This document shows positions 1 through 5,195 of a stretch of DNA of 5,195 bases, piece by piece. Each line of letters opens with the position of its first letter. Within the stretch, counting starts at the first letter, position 1. The notes under the pieces are model-generated. The model was given only the letters and a program-made list of their open reading frames with translations, was not told where the DNA came from and searched no databases. Both the position numbers and the translations under genes were made by a program. Origin of the DNA: Gammaproteobacteria bacterium (GTDB lineage Bacteria; Pseudomonadota; Gammaproteobacteria; UBA9214); assembly GCA_020027635.1 (NCBI GenBank), contig JAHKKL010000166.1, positions 1 to 5,195 of the forward strand, written 5' to 3'.

Positions 1-294
1 ACGATATGCGCACATCAGACTGAAAAAGTGACGTAAGCCCGGTAGATTTTCAATAGAAATCAGCTCGCCGTTTAGTTGAAACTGGCACCCGACAACGCTT
101 CAGCATAATACTCATGGATGGTCTGTAGAATCCGGATACGATTGATCACAGCGAAATCAATACCCGCCGTCTACATATCCCCGGAAAATCACCTGGCGGG
201 ATATCGGCTGAATCCCATGAAAGTCAGTTTTCCAGAACGGAAAGTGCGGGACCCCTCCCGGAGTCCACGCCGCTCATCATGATTCCACAAAGTC
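1..294. other. Non-coding left flank downstream of mpl
   Basis: No convincing gene is visible. All three plus-strand frames close within about 36 bases of the left edge. The minus-strand frames are broken by stops at 15, 60, 72, 171, 189 and 225 (one frame), 50 and 146 (second), and 100, 112, 157 and 274 (third). A minus-strand gene could begin just inside the left edge (an ATG reads at 15-13), but only five codons are in view, so it cannot be called. Short inverted repeats are present: ATTGAT/ATCAAT at 141-146 and 156-161, CCCGCC/GGCGGG at 163-168 and 195-200, and the small GC hairpin at 247-260. This looks like an ordinary 3' intergenic region. Confidence 0.6.
247..260 (-). terminator. Possible weak terminator hairpin after mpl
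   Basis: CGGGA at 247-251 pairs perfectly with TCCCG at 256-260 around a four-base loop, 35 bases downstream of the mpl stop codon. Read on the minus strand the stem is followed by CACTTT, a poor U-tract. A five-bp GC stem with three T residues is marginal for intrinsic termination. Its position is the main argument for it. Confidence 0.25.
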
Positions 295-1668
295 TCACGG
301 CAATTTTCCCTGCAGACCGATCACAAGCCTCTCGTGTATCCCCCCGAAACCGCCGTTGCTCATTACCAGAATGTGGTCTCCCGACTGGGCCTCGCGGACA
401 ACTTCATCGACAATAGCCTCCACACTGCCGCTGACACTCGCCGGCACGCCGGTCGCTTGCGCCACATCCGACAGTGACCAGGCAAGGTCGCCGGGTTCAT
501 GCATCCAAATACGGTCCGCCCCCTGCATGGAGGCCGCCAGTGTTCCGCTGTGCACGCCCATGCGCATGGTATTGGACCGCGGTTCCAGCACCACCAGGAT
601 GCGCGCGCTCCCTACTTGGCTGCGCAGTCCCTGCAGCGTGGTCGCAATCGCAGTCGGATGATGGGCGAAATCATCGTAAACCGTCACTCCGTTGACCCGG
701 CCACGCACCTCCATGCGGCGCTTGACGCCCTGAAATTCCGCCAGAGCCTCTATGGCCAATGACACCGGCACCCCCGCATGCCGGGCCGCGGCGATGGCGG
801 CCAGCGCGTTGTGCATATTGTGCTCCCCGATCTGCTGCCAGTTGACAGTGCCGACCACCCGGCTCTCCAGCAGGACGTCGAAGCGACTGCCATCGGCGGA
901 TTGCCGGCGCACCTGCCACGCGGCGGCTTCACGGCCGCTGACCGATACGGCCTCACGCGGGGTCCAGCAGCCCACGGCCAGCACCTCGGCCAGGTTGACA
1001 TCGTCCCCGTTTTCGATGATCAAGCCGTTGCCGGGAACGGTGCGTACCAGGTGATGGAACTGGCGTTTTATCGCCGCCAGGTCGGGGAAGATATCGGCGT
1101 GGTCGAATTCGAGATTGTTCAACACCAGCGTGCGTGGCCGGTAGTGAACGAACTTGGAACGCTTGTCGAAGAAGGCCGTGTCGTACTCGTCCGCCTCGAC
1201 CACGAAGAACAGACCGTCGCCAAGGCGCGCCGAGACACCGAAATTGGCGGGGATACCACCGATCAGAAACCCGGGGGACAAACCGGCGAACTCCAGGATC
1301 CACGCGAGCAGACTCGCCGTCGAGGTCTTGCCATGCGTGCCAGCCACCGCGAGCACCCAGCGGTCCGCAAGCACGTGTTCCGCCAGCCATTGTGGTCCCG
1401 ACGTATAGTCTAGTCTCTCGTTCAGTACCTGCTCGACGGCAGGATTGCCGCGCGAGAGCGCATTACCGATGACCACCTGGTCTGGCGCGGGGCTGAGATG
1501 GTCCGGCGCATAGCCCTCATGCAGGTCGATGCCCTGTACCTCCAGCTGAGTGCTCATCGGGGGATAGACATTGGCATCCGAGCCACTCACCCGAATACCC
1601 TGCTCACGGGCGAGCAGGGCAATGCCGCCCATGAAGGTTCCACAGATTCCGAGGATATGGATATGCAT
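295..1668 (-). CDS. mpl: UDP-N-acetylmuramate:L-alanyl-gamma-D-glutamyl-meso-diaminopimelate ligase (murein tripeptide ligase)
   Basis: This cytoplasmic Mur-ligase-family enzyme attaches the recycled tripeptide L-Ala-gamma-D-Glu-meso-DAP to UDP-MurNAc using ATP, returning turned-over peptidoglycan to synthesis. At 457 aa it has the usual Mpl length. An N-terminal nucleotide-sugar-binding fold begins HILGICGTFMGG (residues 4-15). The ATP P-loop AGTHGKTST is at 109-117. The central ATPase signature EADEYD is at 158-163 with LNNLEFDHADIF at 183-194. GEHNMHNALAA is at 281-291, the VKRRMEVRG segment at 315-323, YDDFAHHPTAI at 331-341 and EPRSNTMRMG at 362-371. The 'GTFMGG' opening and 'FAHHPTAI' motif favour Mpl over its relative MurC. 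The ATG directly follows the stop of the upstream membrane-protein gene (TGAATG), and no strong ribosome site precedes it, so it is probably translated by coupling. All motifs are intact. Confidence 0.95.
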   Translation of the reverse strand: MHIHILGICGTFMGGIALLAREQGIRVSGSDANVYPPMSTQLEVQGIDLHEGYAPDHLSPAPDQVVIGNALSRGNPAVEQVLNERLDYTSGPQWLAEHVLADRWVLAVAGTHGKTSTASLLAWILEFAGLSPGFLIGGIPANFGVSARLGDGLFFVVEADEYDTAFFDKRSKFVHYRPRTLVLNNLEFDHADIFPDLAAIKRQFHHLVRTVPGNGLIIENGDDVNLAEVLAVGCWTPREAVSVSGREAAAWQVRRQSADGSRFDVLLESRVVGTVNWQQIGEHNMHNALAAIAAARHAGVPVSLAIEALAEFQGVKRRMEVRGRVNGVTVYDDFAHHPTAIATTLQGLRSQVGSARILVVLEPRSNTMRMGVHSGTLAASMQGADRIWMHEPGDLAWSLSDVAQATGVPASVSGSVEAIVDEVVREAQSGDHILVMSNGGFGGIHERLVIGLQGKLP

Positions 1669-2187
1669 TCAAACCAGACTCATTGGAAAAAGCACATTGA
1701 TGATCTGCATGGCCACCAGGGTATACAGCATGGCTATGCCTATCGCCACAGGAAGATTAACCGACAAGGCATGGCGCATGATATGCGCCACCACAAGGAG
1801 GTTCCAGCCGAACAGCAACAACCAGAGCATACCCGCCAGCAAGGACGGCTGTCCCGGCGCCTGTCCTGACGAGAGTAACTGTATCACCGGCAGTGCGAAC
1901 AGCCCAAGCAGCGTTCCAGTGCCGGACAGTGCCGTGAGTGTCTGGGTCAATCTCGCCATCCTGCCTGGTATATAGAGCGCTGTTGCCGCAAACACGATGA
2001 GCAGGGTCGCATCCATCAATGCCATCTGCCCGGCGGTAACCGGCGGATAACCGGGCAGAGACAGCAGAAATGACACCAGCGTGTAGCTCGCAATGGTCAG
2101 CCCAAGAAACTCCCGAGAGGCCGGCAGATCCTGGGGACCGGCACGCAGCAGGCAGATATCAAACCAGATAAGGATGAGTCGCGACAT
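1669..2187 (-). CDS. Multi-pass inner-membrane protein of unknown function
   Basis: This 172-aa protein is very hydrophobic, with five probable membrane helices at about residues 28-44, 55-73, 84-105, 116-137 and 144-167. The N-terminus (MSRLILIWFDICLLRAG) is amphipathic and followed by a polar turn, PQDLPASRE. Basic residues cluster between helices (R76, R79; R138, H139). The segment FGWNLLVVAHIMRHAL in helix 4 looks like a family signature, faintly reminiscent of Yip1-type small membrane proteins, but I cannot assign a family. No catalytic or metal-binding motif is obvious. The start is supported by AAGGG four bases upstream of the ATG. Its stop codon touches the mpl start, so the two are very probably cotranscribed. 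That suggests, without proving, a link to the cell envelope. Confidence 0.8.
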   Translation of the reverse strand: MSRLILIWFDICLLRAGPQDLPASREFLGLTIASYTLVSFLLSLPGYPPVTAGQMALMDATLLIVFAATALYIPGRMARLTQTLTALSGTGTLLGLFALPVIQLLSSGQAPGQPSLLAGMLWLLLFGWNLLVVAHIMRHALSVNLPVAIGIAMLYTLVAMQIINVLFPMSLV

Positions 2188-2191
2188 CCAA

Positions 2192-2196
2192 CCCTT
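2192..2196 (-). promoter_or_regulatory. Ribosome binding site of the membrane-protein gene
   Basis: Read on the minus strand this is AAGGG, ending four bases before the ATG at 2187. The spacing is a little short, but it is the only purine-rich Shine-Dalgarno-like match near this start, and it supports choosing the ATG at 2187. Confidence 0.45.
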
Positions 2197-2493
2197 GAGT
2201 TAACGCAAGTTCACTGCAGTGTTGCGAGACACGTTATTTCATGACCAGGCAGATCGGGAGAACATGATCATTAATCAAGGGAAATATACCCTGTTATCCC
2301 GTAAAGAGGCCTTCTCTGATGCATCCTTGGCGATAGCGGCCCGCGAACCCGGATACGGGGCTGTGTATCTTACTGGTACCCCGCCGTTCAGGGCGATGGA
2401 CTCGATCGGCATCGACGGGCAGTGCGACTGCATCCATTGTCTTGATGTACCGTGCTGATGGAAATGCCCCGTCCAACCCGAATGTGGCGGCTT

Positions 2494-2529
2494 GTTACCC
2501 GGGATGAATTTCTTATTGATCCGGGTAAC
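2494..2529 (-). terminator. Hairpin at the 3' end of adk, possible terminator
   Basis: GTTACCCGG at 2494-2502 and CCGGGTAAC at 2521-2529 are perfect reverse complements around an 18-base AT-rich loop. The stem begins seven bases beyond the adk stop codon (2536-2538). No T-run follows it on the minus strand (next bases AAGCCGCC), so a canonical Rho-independent terminator is doubtful. It could instead be a 3'-end stabilising hairpin, a Rho-assisted site or a protein-binding palindrome. Confidence 0.4.
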
Positions 2530-2535
2530 CGGTTT

Positions 2536-3627
2536 CTATTTAGCAGTCGCTTTCCGGACGTGCGTTCTCTTGACTGCCTTATTCTTGAAAGCGGACTTCC
2601 TCGCCTCCGTTTTCCTGGGTGCAGCCTTCTTGGGAACCGCACTCTTGGGTGCGACTTTTCTGGAAGTTGCCGTCCTGGTCGATGACTGCTTGGATACAGC
2701 TTTTTTGGGCGTTGTCTTTTTGGGAGCCGCCTTTCTGGGTGTCGCTTTCGCGGTAGTTGCCTTCTTGGCCGATGCCTTGTTGACAGCTGCCTTCTTGGGC
2801 ACCGCCTTTTTGGGCATCGCCTTTTTAGGAGTCGTTTCCGGGGTAACCGACTTAGCCGATGATGTCCTCACGGAGGGGGCGCCGATTCCGGGTTTGACGG
2901 TAGCGGCCTCTGGCGCGACCTGTTGCCTGGCGATGGCACGGCGGATAGCATCCGAGCGCGATTCGTTCTGTGCATGGACCTTGACGTCGTCAACCACCTT
3001 GCGCATCGCTTTGAATATGTTTGAGACTTCTCCAACACCCTGCACCGTGCGCAGTTTGCCCTGCTCCTTGTAATAGTCGATGACCGGCAATGTCTGCATC
3101 TCATAGACACGCAGACGGTTACCGATGGTTTCCTCGTTATCGTCCGCCCGGTGGCGCAGCTTGCCCCCGCATGCGTCACATCTCCCATCGATATGCGGAG
3201 GAGAATAAAAGATGTTGTATACCTGCCCGCAGGACAGACAGGTCCGTCGCCCGACCAGTCGCTGCAATAGGGCATCGACATCCACGGCCAACAGCAAGGC
3301 CAGATCCAGGGGGCGGCCCAGGCTGCCTAGCAGTTGATCGAGCGCCTCGGCTTGTGGAAGATTGCGGGGGAACCCGTCCAGAATGAAGCCATTACGTGCG
3401 TCAGGACGCAGAATCCGTTCCTGTATGATACCCAGCACGATGTCGTCACCAACCAGCTGCCCGGCGTCCATAGCTATTTTCGCTTGGCGTCCGAGCGCGG
3501 AACCGGAGGCGACCGCCTCACGCAACAGGTCACCGGTGGATATTTGCGGGGCATTGTAACGCTCGGCGAGGAGTTTCGCCTGTGTACCCTTGCCAGACCC
3601 GGGCGCACCGAGCAATACGATTCTCAT
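2536..3627 (-). CDS. adk: Adenylate kinase with a zinc-type LID and a long Lys/Pro/Ala-rich C-terminal tail
   Basis: This enzyme catalyses ATP + AMP = 2 ADP in the cytoplasm. A full kinase core spans residues 1 to about 216: P-loop GAPGSGKGT at 7-15, AMP-binding STGDLLR at 30-36, LDGFPRN at 83-89, and the LID with C130-x2-C133 and C150-x2-C153, the four-cysteine zinc pattern. RADDNEET (160-167) and IGNRL (168-172) carry the conserved LID arginine and Asp residues. A linker (about 217-261) leads to a tail at 262-363 with 27 Lys and 7 Arg but only 2 Glu, arranged as uninterrupted pentapeptides x-P-K-K-A. Ordinary long-form Adk is about 215 aa, so roughly 145 residues are extra. The tail resembles histone H1-like bacterial proteins, suggesting nucleic-acid or polyphosphate binding (inference). 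The single frame has no break, so this is a fused architecture and not two genes. The start is fixed by the N-terminal MRIVLLGAPGSGKGT, with AGGGGG nine bases upstream. Confidence 0.95.
   Translation of the reverse strand: MRIVLLGAPGSGKGTQAKLLAERYNAPQISTGDLLREAVASGSALGRQAKIAMDAGQLVGDDIVLGIIQERILRPDARNGFILDGFPRNLPQAEALDQLLGSLGRPLDLALLLAVDVDALLQRLVGRRTCLSCGQVYNIFYSPPHIDGRCDACGGKLRHRADDNEETIGNRLRVYEMQTLPVIDYYKEQGKLRTVQGVGEVSNIFKAMRKVVDDVKVHAQNESRSDAIRRAIARQQVAPEAATVKPGIGAPSVRTSSAKSVTPETTPKKAMPKKAVPKKAAVNKASAKKATTAKATPRKAAPKKTTPKKAVSKQSSTRTATSRKVAPKSAVPKKAAPRKTEARKSAFKNKAVKRTHVRKATAK
2539..2832 (-). repeat. Degenerate 15-bp tandem repeat encoding about 19 x-P-K-K-A pentapeptides
   Basis: From residue 266 of the adenylate kinase to its end, the protein divides into consecutive five-residue units with no insertion or deletion: TPKKA, MPKKA, VPKKA, AVNKA, SAKKA, TTAKA, TPRKA, APKKT, TPKKA, VSKQS, STRTA, TSRKV, APKSA, VPKKA, APRKT, EARKS, AFKNK, AVKRT, HVRKA, then TAK. 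Units are most regular near the start of the array and drift toward the C-terminus. On the plus strand the DNA appears as recurring GCC-TTC/TTT-TTG-GGC blocks. This is a coding minisatellite, and copy number could vary between strains. Confidence 0.85.
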
Positions 3628-3636
3628 GTTGCAGAT

Positions 3637-3642
3637 CCCCCT
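3637..3642 (-). promoter_or_regulatory. Ribosome binding site of adk
   Basis: On the minus strand this reads AGGGGG, nine bases before the ATG at 3627. It agrees with the start required by the conserved N-terminal beta strand and P-loop of adenylate kinase. Confidence 0.5.
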
Positions 3643-3707
3643 GACATGATGTTGATTTTCCTAAACCGATGTAAAAAAGAAGATTTTTTGAATAGGAAGA
3701 TACAATT

Positions 3708-3730
3708 TTTTGCATGGCCGAAATGCAAAA
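3708..3730. repeat. Perfect 8-bp inverted repeat, TTTTGCAT-N7-ATGCAAAA
   Basis: TTTTGCAT at 3708-3715 is the exact reverse complement of ATGCAAAA at 3723-3730, with the seven-base spacer GGCCGAA and the centre at 3719. It lies about 80 bp from the adk start and 130 bp from the 113-aa gene start. Its dyad length and position fit a dimeric regulator operator. As RNA it would form a weak AT-rich hairpin with no following U-tract, so a terminator is less likely. I cannot name a matching regulator. Confidence 0.5.
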
Positions 3731-3799
3731 CAATGGTTAAGCTACCCCCAGCCACTGGTAGAAGTCAACGAAGTTCATGAAATAAATCAGGTTTTGAGC

Positions 3800-3805
3800 T
3801 AGAAT
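3800..3805 (+). promoter_or_regulatory. Candidate -10 element for the 113-aa gene and pfp
   Basis: TAGAAT matches the sigma-70 -10 consensus TATAAT at five of six positions. It would place transcription start near 3812, giving a leader of about 50 bases before the ATG at 3862. No good -35 hexamer stands 16-18 bp upstream, so the element could need an activator, or it may be a chance match in AT-rich DNA. Confidence 0.25.
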
Positions 3806-3861
3806 CTTGCACCCTTAAAAGCGCAGCCTGCCCGCCACGCTAACTGAGCCCAACAACCAGC

Positions 3862-4203
3862 ATGAGCCAGATTGCCGATTTCACGGAAAGTGAAATGTGG
3901 ATCATCCATACCACGCTTGCGGAACGGTACAACGAAGCAGTGGAAACCCAGCTTGCGGACAGCGAGCTGCGGTTAAATCCCTATTCCAGCGAACTCACGC
4001 CGTGTCCGGTGGCTTACTGGGAAAAAGGCGGTTGCCACTTCGTGGTGTTCAAGACCGGAGACCAAAGCTATCGCGGCCAGTTTTATTACCGGGTTCACCA
4101 AATGTTCGGCACTGGTATTGAGGAATACGACGACCTCTCCGAATGCATGGTAACCCTGCTGCAGGTTCAGGCCGATCATGCGGCCCGGCTTGCAGGACAT
4201 TAA
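3862..4203 (+). CDS. Conserved-looking small cytoplasmic protein of unknown function
   Basis: This 113-aa soluble protein has no signal peptide or membrane segment, and I do not recognise its family. The sequence suggests an alpha/beta fold. An N-terminal helical part covers about residues 7-35 (MWIIHTTLAERYNEAV). A strand-rich aromatic middle covers about 48-82 (PVAYWEKGGCHFVVFKTG, then GQFYYRVHQMFGTG). A C-terminal helix from about 91 ends in HAARLAGH. It is somewhat acidic and has three cysteines without a metal-site spacing. An in-frame TAA at 3841 leaves ATG 3862 as the only reasonable start, though no clear Shine-Dalgarno precedes it. It ends 61 bp before the phosphofructokinase gene on the same strand, so cotranscription is likely. 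A role tied to that enzyme is only a guess from position. Confidence 0.7.
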   Translation: MSQIADFTESEMWIIHTTLAERYNEAVETQLADSELRLNPYSSELTPCPVAYWEKGGCHFVVFKTGDQSYRGQFYYRVHQMFGTGIEEYDDLSECMVTLLQVQADHAARLAGH

Positions 4204-4250
4204 CCACGGACATCGCAAATTTCATTCATGCCAGCAACACCAAAGTTCAA

Positions 4251-4257
4251 AGGGAGA
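4251..4257 (+). promoter_or_regulatory. Ribosome binding site of the phosphofructokinase gene
   Basis: AGGGAGA ends seven bases before the ATG at 4265, which is near-ideal spacing. It supports this start and shows that initiation of the gene is intact despite the later frame break. Confidence 0.65.
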
Positions 4258-4264
4258 ACAGTAG

Positions 4265-4969
4265 ATGGTTAACTCAGGAAAGAAGAATGCATTTTATGCC
4301 CAGTCCGGCGGCGTAACCGCCGTCATCAACGCATCCGCCTGCGGGGTCATTGAAACGGCGCGCAGCCACAAGGACAGGATCGGCAAGGTCTACGCCGGTC
4401 GCAACGGCATCATCGGTGCGCTGGAGGAAGACCTGATTGATACCGGTAAGGAATCGGCCCGCGCAATTGCAGCCCTGCGCCATACACCGTCCGGCGCGTT
4501 CGGCTCCTGCCGCTACAAGCTGAAGAGTCTGGAGGCGAACAAGCGTGAATACGAGCGGTTGATCGAAGTCTTCGAAGCACACAACATCGGCTATTTCTTC
4601 TACAATGGCGGCGGTGACTCCGCCGACACTTGCCTGAAGGTCTCCCAGCTGTCGAAGAGCATGGGTTACCCGCTCCAGGCCATCCATGTTCCCAAGACCG
4701 TGGACAATGACCTGCCGATTACCGACAATTGCCCGGGCTTCGGCTCGGTGGCCAAATACATCGCCATCTCCACGCGCGAGGCGAGTTTCGATGTCGCGTC
4801 GATGGCGAAAACATCGACCAAAATTTTCGTACTTGAGGTCATGGGTCGCCACGCCGGCTGGATTGCCGCCGCCGGTGGCCTGGCCGCCTCCGAGGACTGC
4901 GATCTGCCCATCGTCATCCTGTTTCCGGAAATCACCTTCAACCAGGAGGCATTTCTGGCGCGAATCTGA
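4265..4969 (+). CDS. pfp: PPi-dependent 6-phosphofructokinase, N-terminal 233 residues, frame broken by a deletion
   Basis: The intact enzyme would reversibly phosphorylate fructose-6-phosphate with pyrophosphate in cytoplasmic glycolysis. Visible motifs are the phosphate-donor loop AQSGGVTAVINA at 12-23, YAGRNGIIG at 43-51, NGGGDSADT at 114-122, PKTVDND at 143-149, the substrate-site run TREASFDVASMAK at 170-182, and MGRHAGW at 193-199. Asp118, at the position where ATP enzymes carry Gly, and Lys144 in PKTVDND are the established marks of PPi rather than ATP use. After FLAR (230-233) the frame reads one Ile and a TGA at 4967-4969. Family members continue for well over 150 more residues, including an SEG motif that contacts the sugar phosphate. 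The matching downstream sequence resumes at once in another frame (4960 onward), so this is a truncated product of a disrupted gene, unless the break is a sequencing or assembly error. If real, activity is very unlikely. Confidence 0.85.
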   Translation: MVNSGKKNAFYAQSGGVTAVINASACGVIETARSHKDRIGKVYAGRNGIIGALEEDLIDTGKESARAIAALRHTPSGAFGSCRYKLKSLEANKREYERLIEVFEAHNIGYFFYNGGGDSADTCLKVSQLSKSMGYPLQAIHVPKTVDNDLPITDNCPGFGSVAKYIAISTREASFDVASMAKTSTKIFVLEVMGRHAGWIAAAGGLAASEDCDLPIVILFPEITFNQEAFLARI

Positions 4970-5195
4970 TTCGTGAAAAGCTGGGATACAAATACCACTG
5001 GGCGGTCGCGGATTACCTGCAGCGGGCGGCACGCCACATCGCATCGAGATCCGATGTGGACCAGGCTTATGCCATGGGCAAGGCCGCCGTCGAACTGGCG
5101 CTGGCCGGCAAGAATTCCGTCATGCCGACCATCGTGCGCCTCTCCGACCGGCCGTACCGCTGGAAAGTCGGCGAGGCGAATCTGTCGCGCGTGGC
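4960..5195 (+). pseudogene. pfp: C-terminal part of the same pfp gene in a shifted frame, running off the right edge
   Basis: Reading from 4960 gives A-N-L-I-R-E-K-L-G-Y-K-Y-H-W-A-V-A-D-Y, then LQRAARHIAS, KAAVELALAGKNSVMPTIVR and YRWKVGEANLSRVA, with no stop to the window end. These are recognisable later segments of the same PPi-dependent phosphofructokinase. AGKNSVM with PTIVR and the RAARHIAS segment are typical of the family. Relative to full-length relatives as I recall them, about 50 residues between FLAR and this A-N are absent, and the frame differs by one base from the 5' part. There is no start codon or ribosome site of its own, so it is the stranded 3' part of the upstream gene. 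Confidence 0.8.

Larger units (their letters stand above)
2188..2535. other. 348-bp intergenic region without a recognisable gene
   Basis: This gap separates the adk stop from the membrane-protein start, both on the minus strand. It holds a 9-bp inverted repeat just after adk (2494-2529), a 10-bp palindrome CACTGCAGTG at 2212-2221, an 8-bp palindrome ATGATCAT at 2264-2271 and a CCCG-GATA-CGGG mini-hairpin at 2348-2359. The possible short frames on either strand (plus 2264-2458, minus 2476-2294) resemble no protein I know and have no convincing ribosome site. No tRNA T-loop signature is visible. The promoter of the membrane-protein/mpl pair may lie here, but I could not find a good -35/-10 pair. 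Confidence 0.55.
3628..3861. promoter_or_regulatory. AT-rich divergent intergenic region between adk and the 113-aa gene
   Basis: The 234 bases between two divergently transcribed genes are clearly richer in A and T than the coding DNA around them, with several A- and T-tracts between 3655 and 3735. Promoters for both directions should lie here. The region includes a perfect 8-bp spaced palindrome at 3708-3730. No open frame of note occupies it, and an in-frame TAA at 3841 bars an upstream extension of the plus-strand gene. Confidence 0.6.

Noticed and set aside
778..1413. A 211-aa plus-strand frame inside mpl
   Set aside because: It lies antisense to intact, motif-rich mpl and has no recognisable features.
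2287..2300. A 14-base match to the core of the I-SceI homing endonuclease site
   Set aside because: Only 14 of 18 positions match, both ends differ, and no homing endonuclease or intron is present. Taken as coincidence.
2264..2458. A possible 64-aa plus-strand gene in the adk to membrane-protein gap, with a CxC-x2-C near its end
   Set aside because: GGGAGA sits only two bases before the ATG, it resembles no known protein, and it would be alone against the strand of its neighbours. It could be a chance frame.
2536..2857. The idea that the lysine-rich tail is a separate histone-like gene joined to adk by a frameshift
   Set aside because: The frame is continuous from the Adk start through the linker to the TAG stop, with no internal ribosome site or disturbed reading at the boundary.
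2492..3073. A plus-strand frame with repeating FLGxA units that looks like a pentapeptide-repeat protein
   Set aside because: It is the antisense reading of the adenylate kinase tail. The five-residue period of x-P-K-K-A forces a five-residue period on the opposite strand. The kinase motifs on the minus strand show which strand is real.
3646..3675. A -35-like TTTACA and -10-like CATCAT, 18 bp apart, on the minus strand before adk
   Set aside because: Transcription would begin inside or next to the adk ribosome site, leaving no usable leader, and the -10 matches consensus at only four of six positions.
4274..5044. A 256-aa minus-strand frame through the phosphofructokinase gene, open across the deletion junction
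   Set aside because: The plus strand carries clear phosphofructokinase motifs on both sides. The antisense protein has no recognisable domain and is a by-product of GC-rich codon use.

Overview
The window looks like a chromosomal segment of a gammaproteobacterium, probably one of the sulfur- or methane-oxidising type lineages. The reasons are moderately high GC coding DNA, the murein-recycling ligase Mpl, and a PPi-dependent phosphofructokinase of the proteobacterial type. This placement rests on protein resemblance from memory and is not a firm identification.

Layout: positions 1-294 hold no credible gene. Three genes follow on the minus strand. In their own reading direction they are an adenylate kinase (3627-2536), a five-helix membrane protein of unknown function (2187-1669) and mpl (1668-295). 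The membrane-protein stop and the mpl start abut (TGAATG), so these two are probably translated from one message. A gap of about 350 bp with a hairpin separates them from adk. An AT-rich divergent intergenic region (3628-3861), carrying a perfect 8-bp inverted repeat, separates adk from two plus-strand genes: a 113-aa protein of unknown function (3862-4203) and a PPi-type phosphofructokinase (from 4265, running off the right edge).

Two things stand out. First, the adenylate kinase is 363 aa instead of about 215. A complete zinc-LID kinase is followed by a linker and about 100 residues of uninterrupted, in-register pentapeptides of the type x-P-K-K-A, like the tails of bacterial histone H1-like proteins. 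Second, the phosphofructokinase frame is broken at 4963-4969. The N-terminal 233 residues and the later part (from about A-N-L-I-R-E-K) both read as normal family sequence, but roughly 50 residues between them are missing and the frame changes. The junction lies on a CGCG, suggesting a microhomology deletion or an assembly error.

Functionally the window groups enzymes of phosphate energy balance (Adk; PPi-dependent Pfk) beside cell-wall recycling (Mpl). Whether this grouping means anything is inference. I see no mobile element, CRISPR array, tRNA or rRNA.
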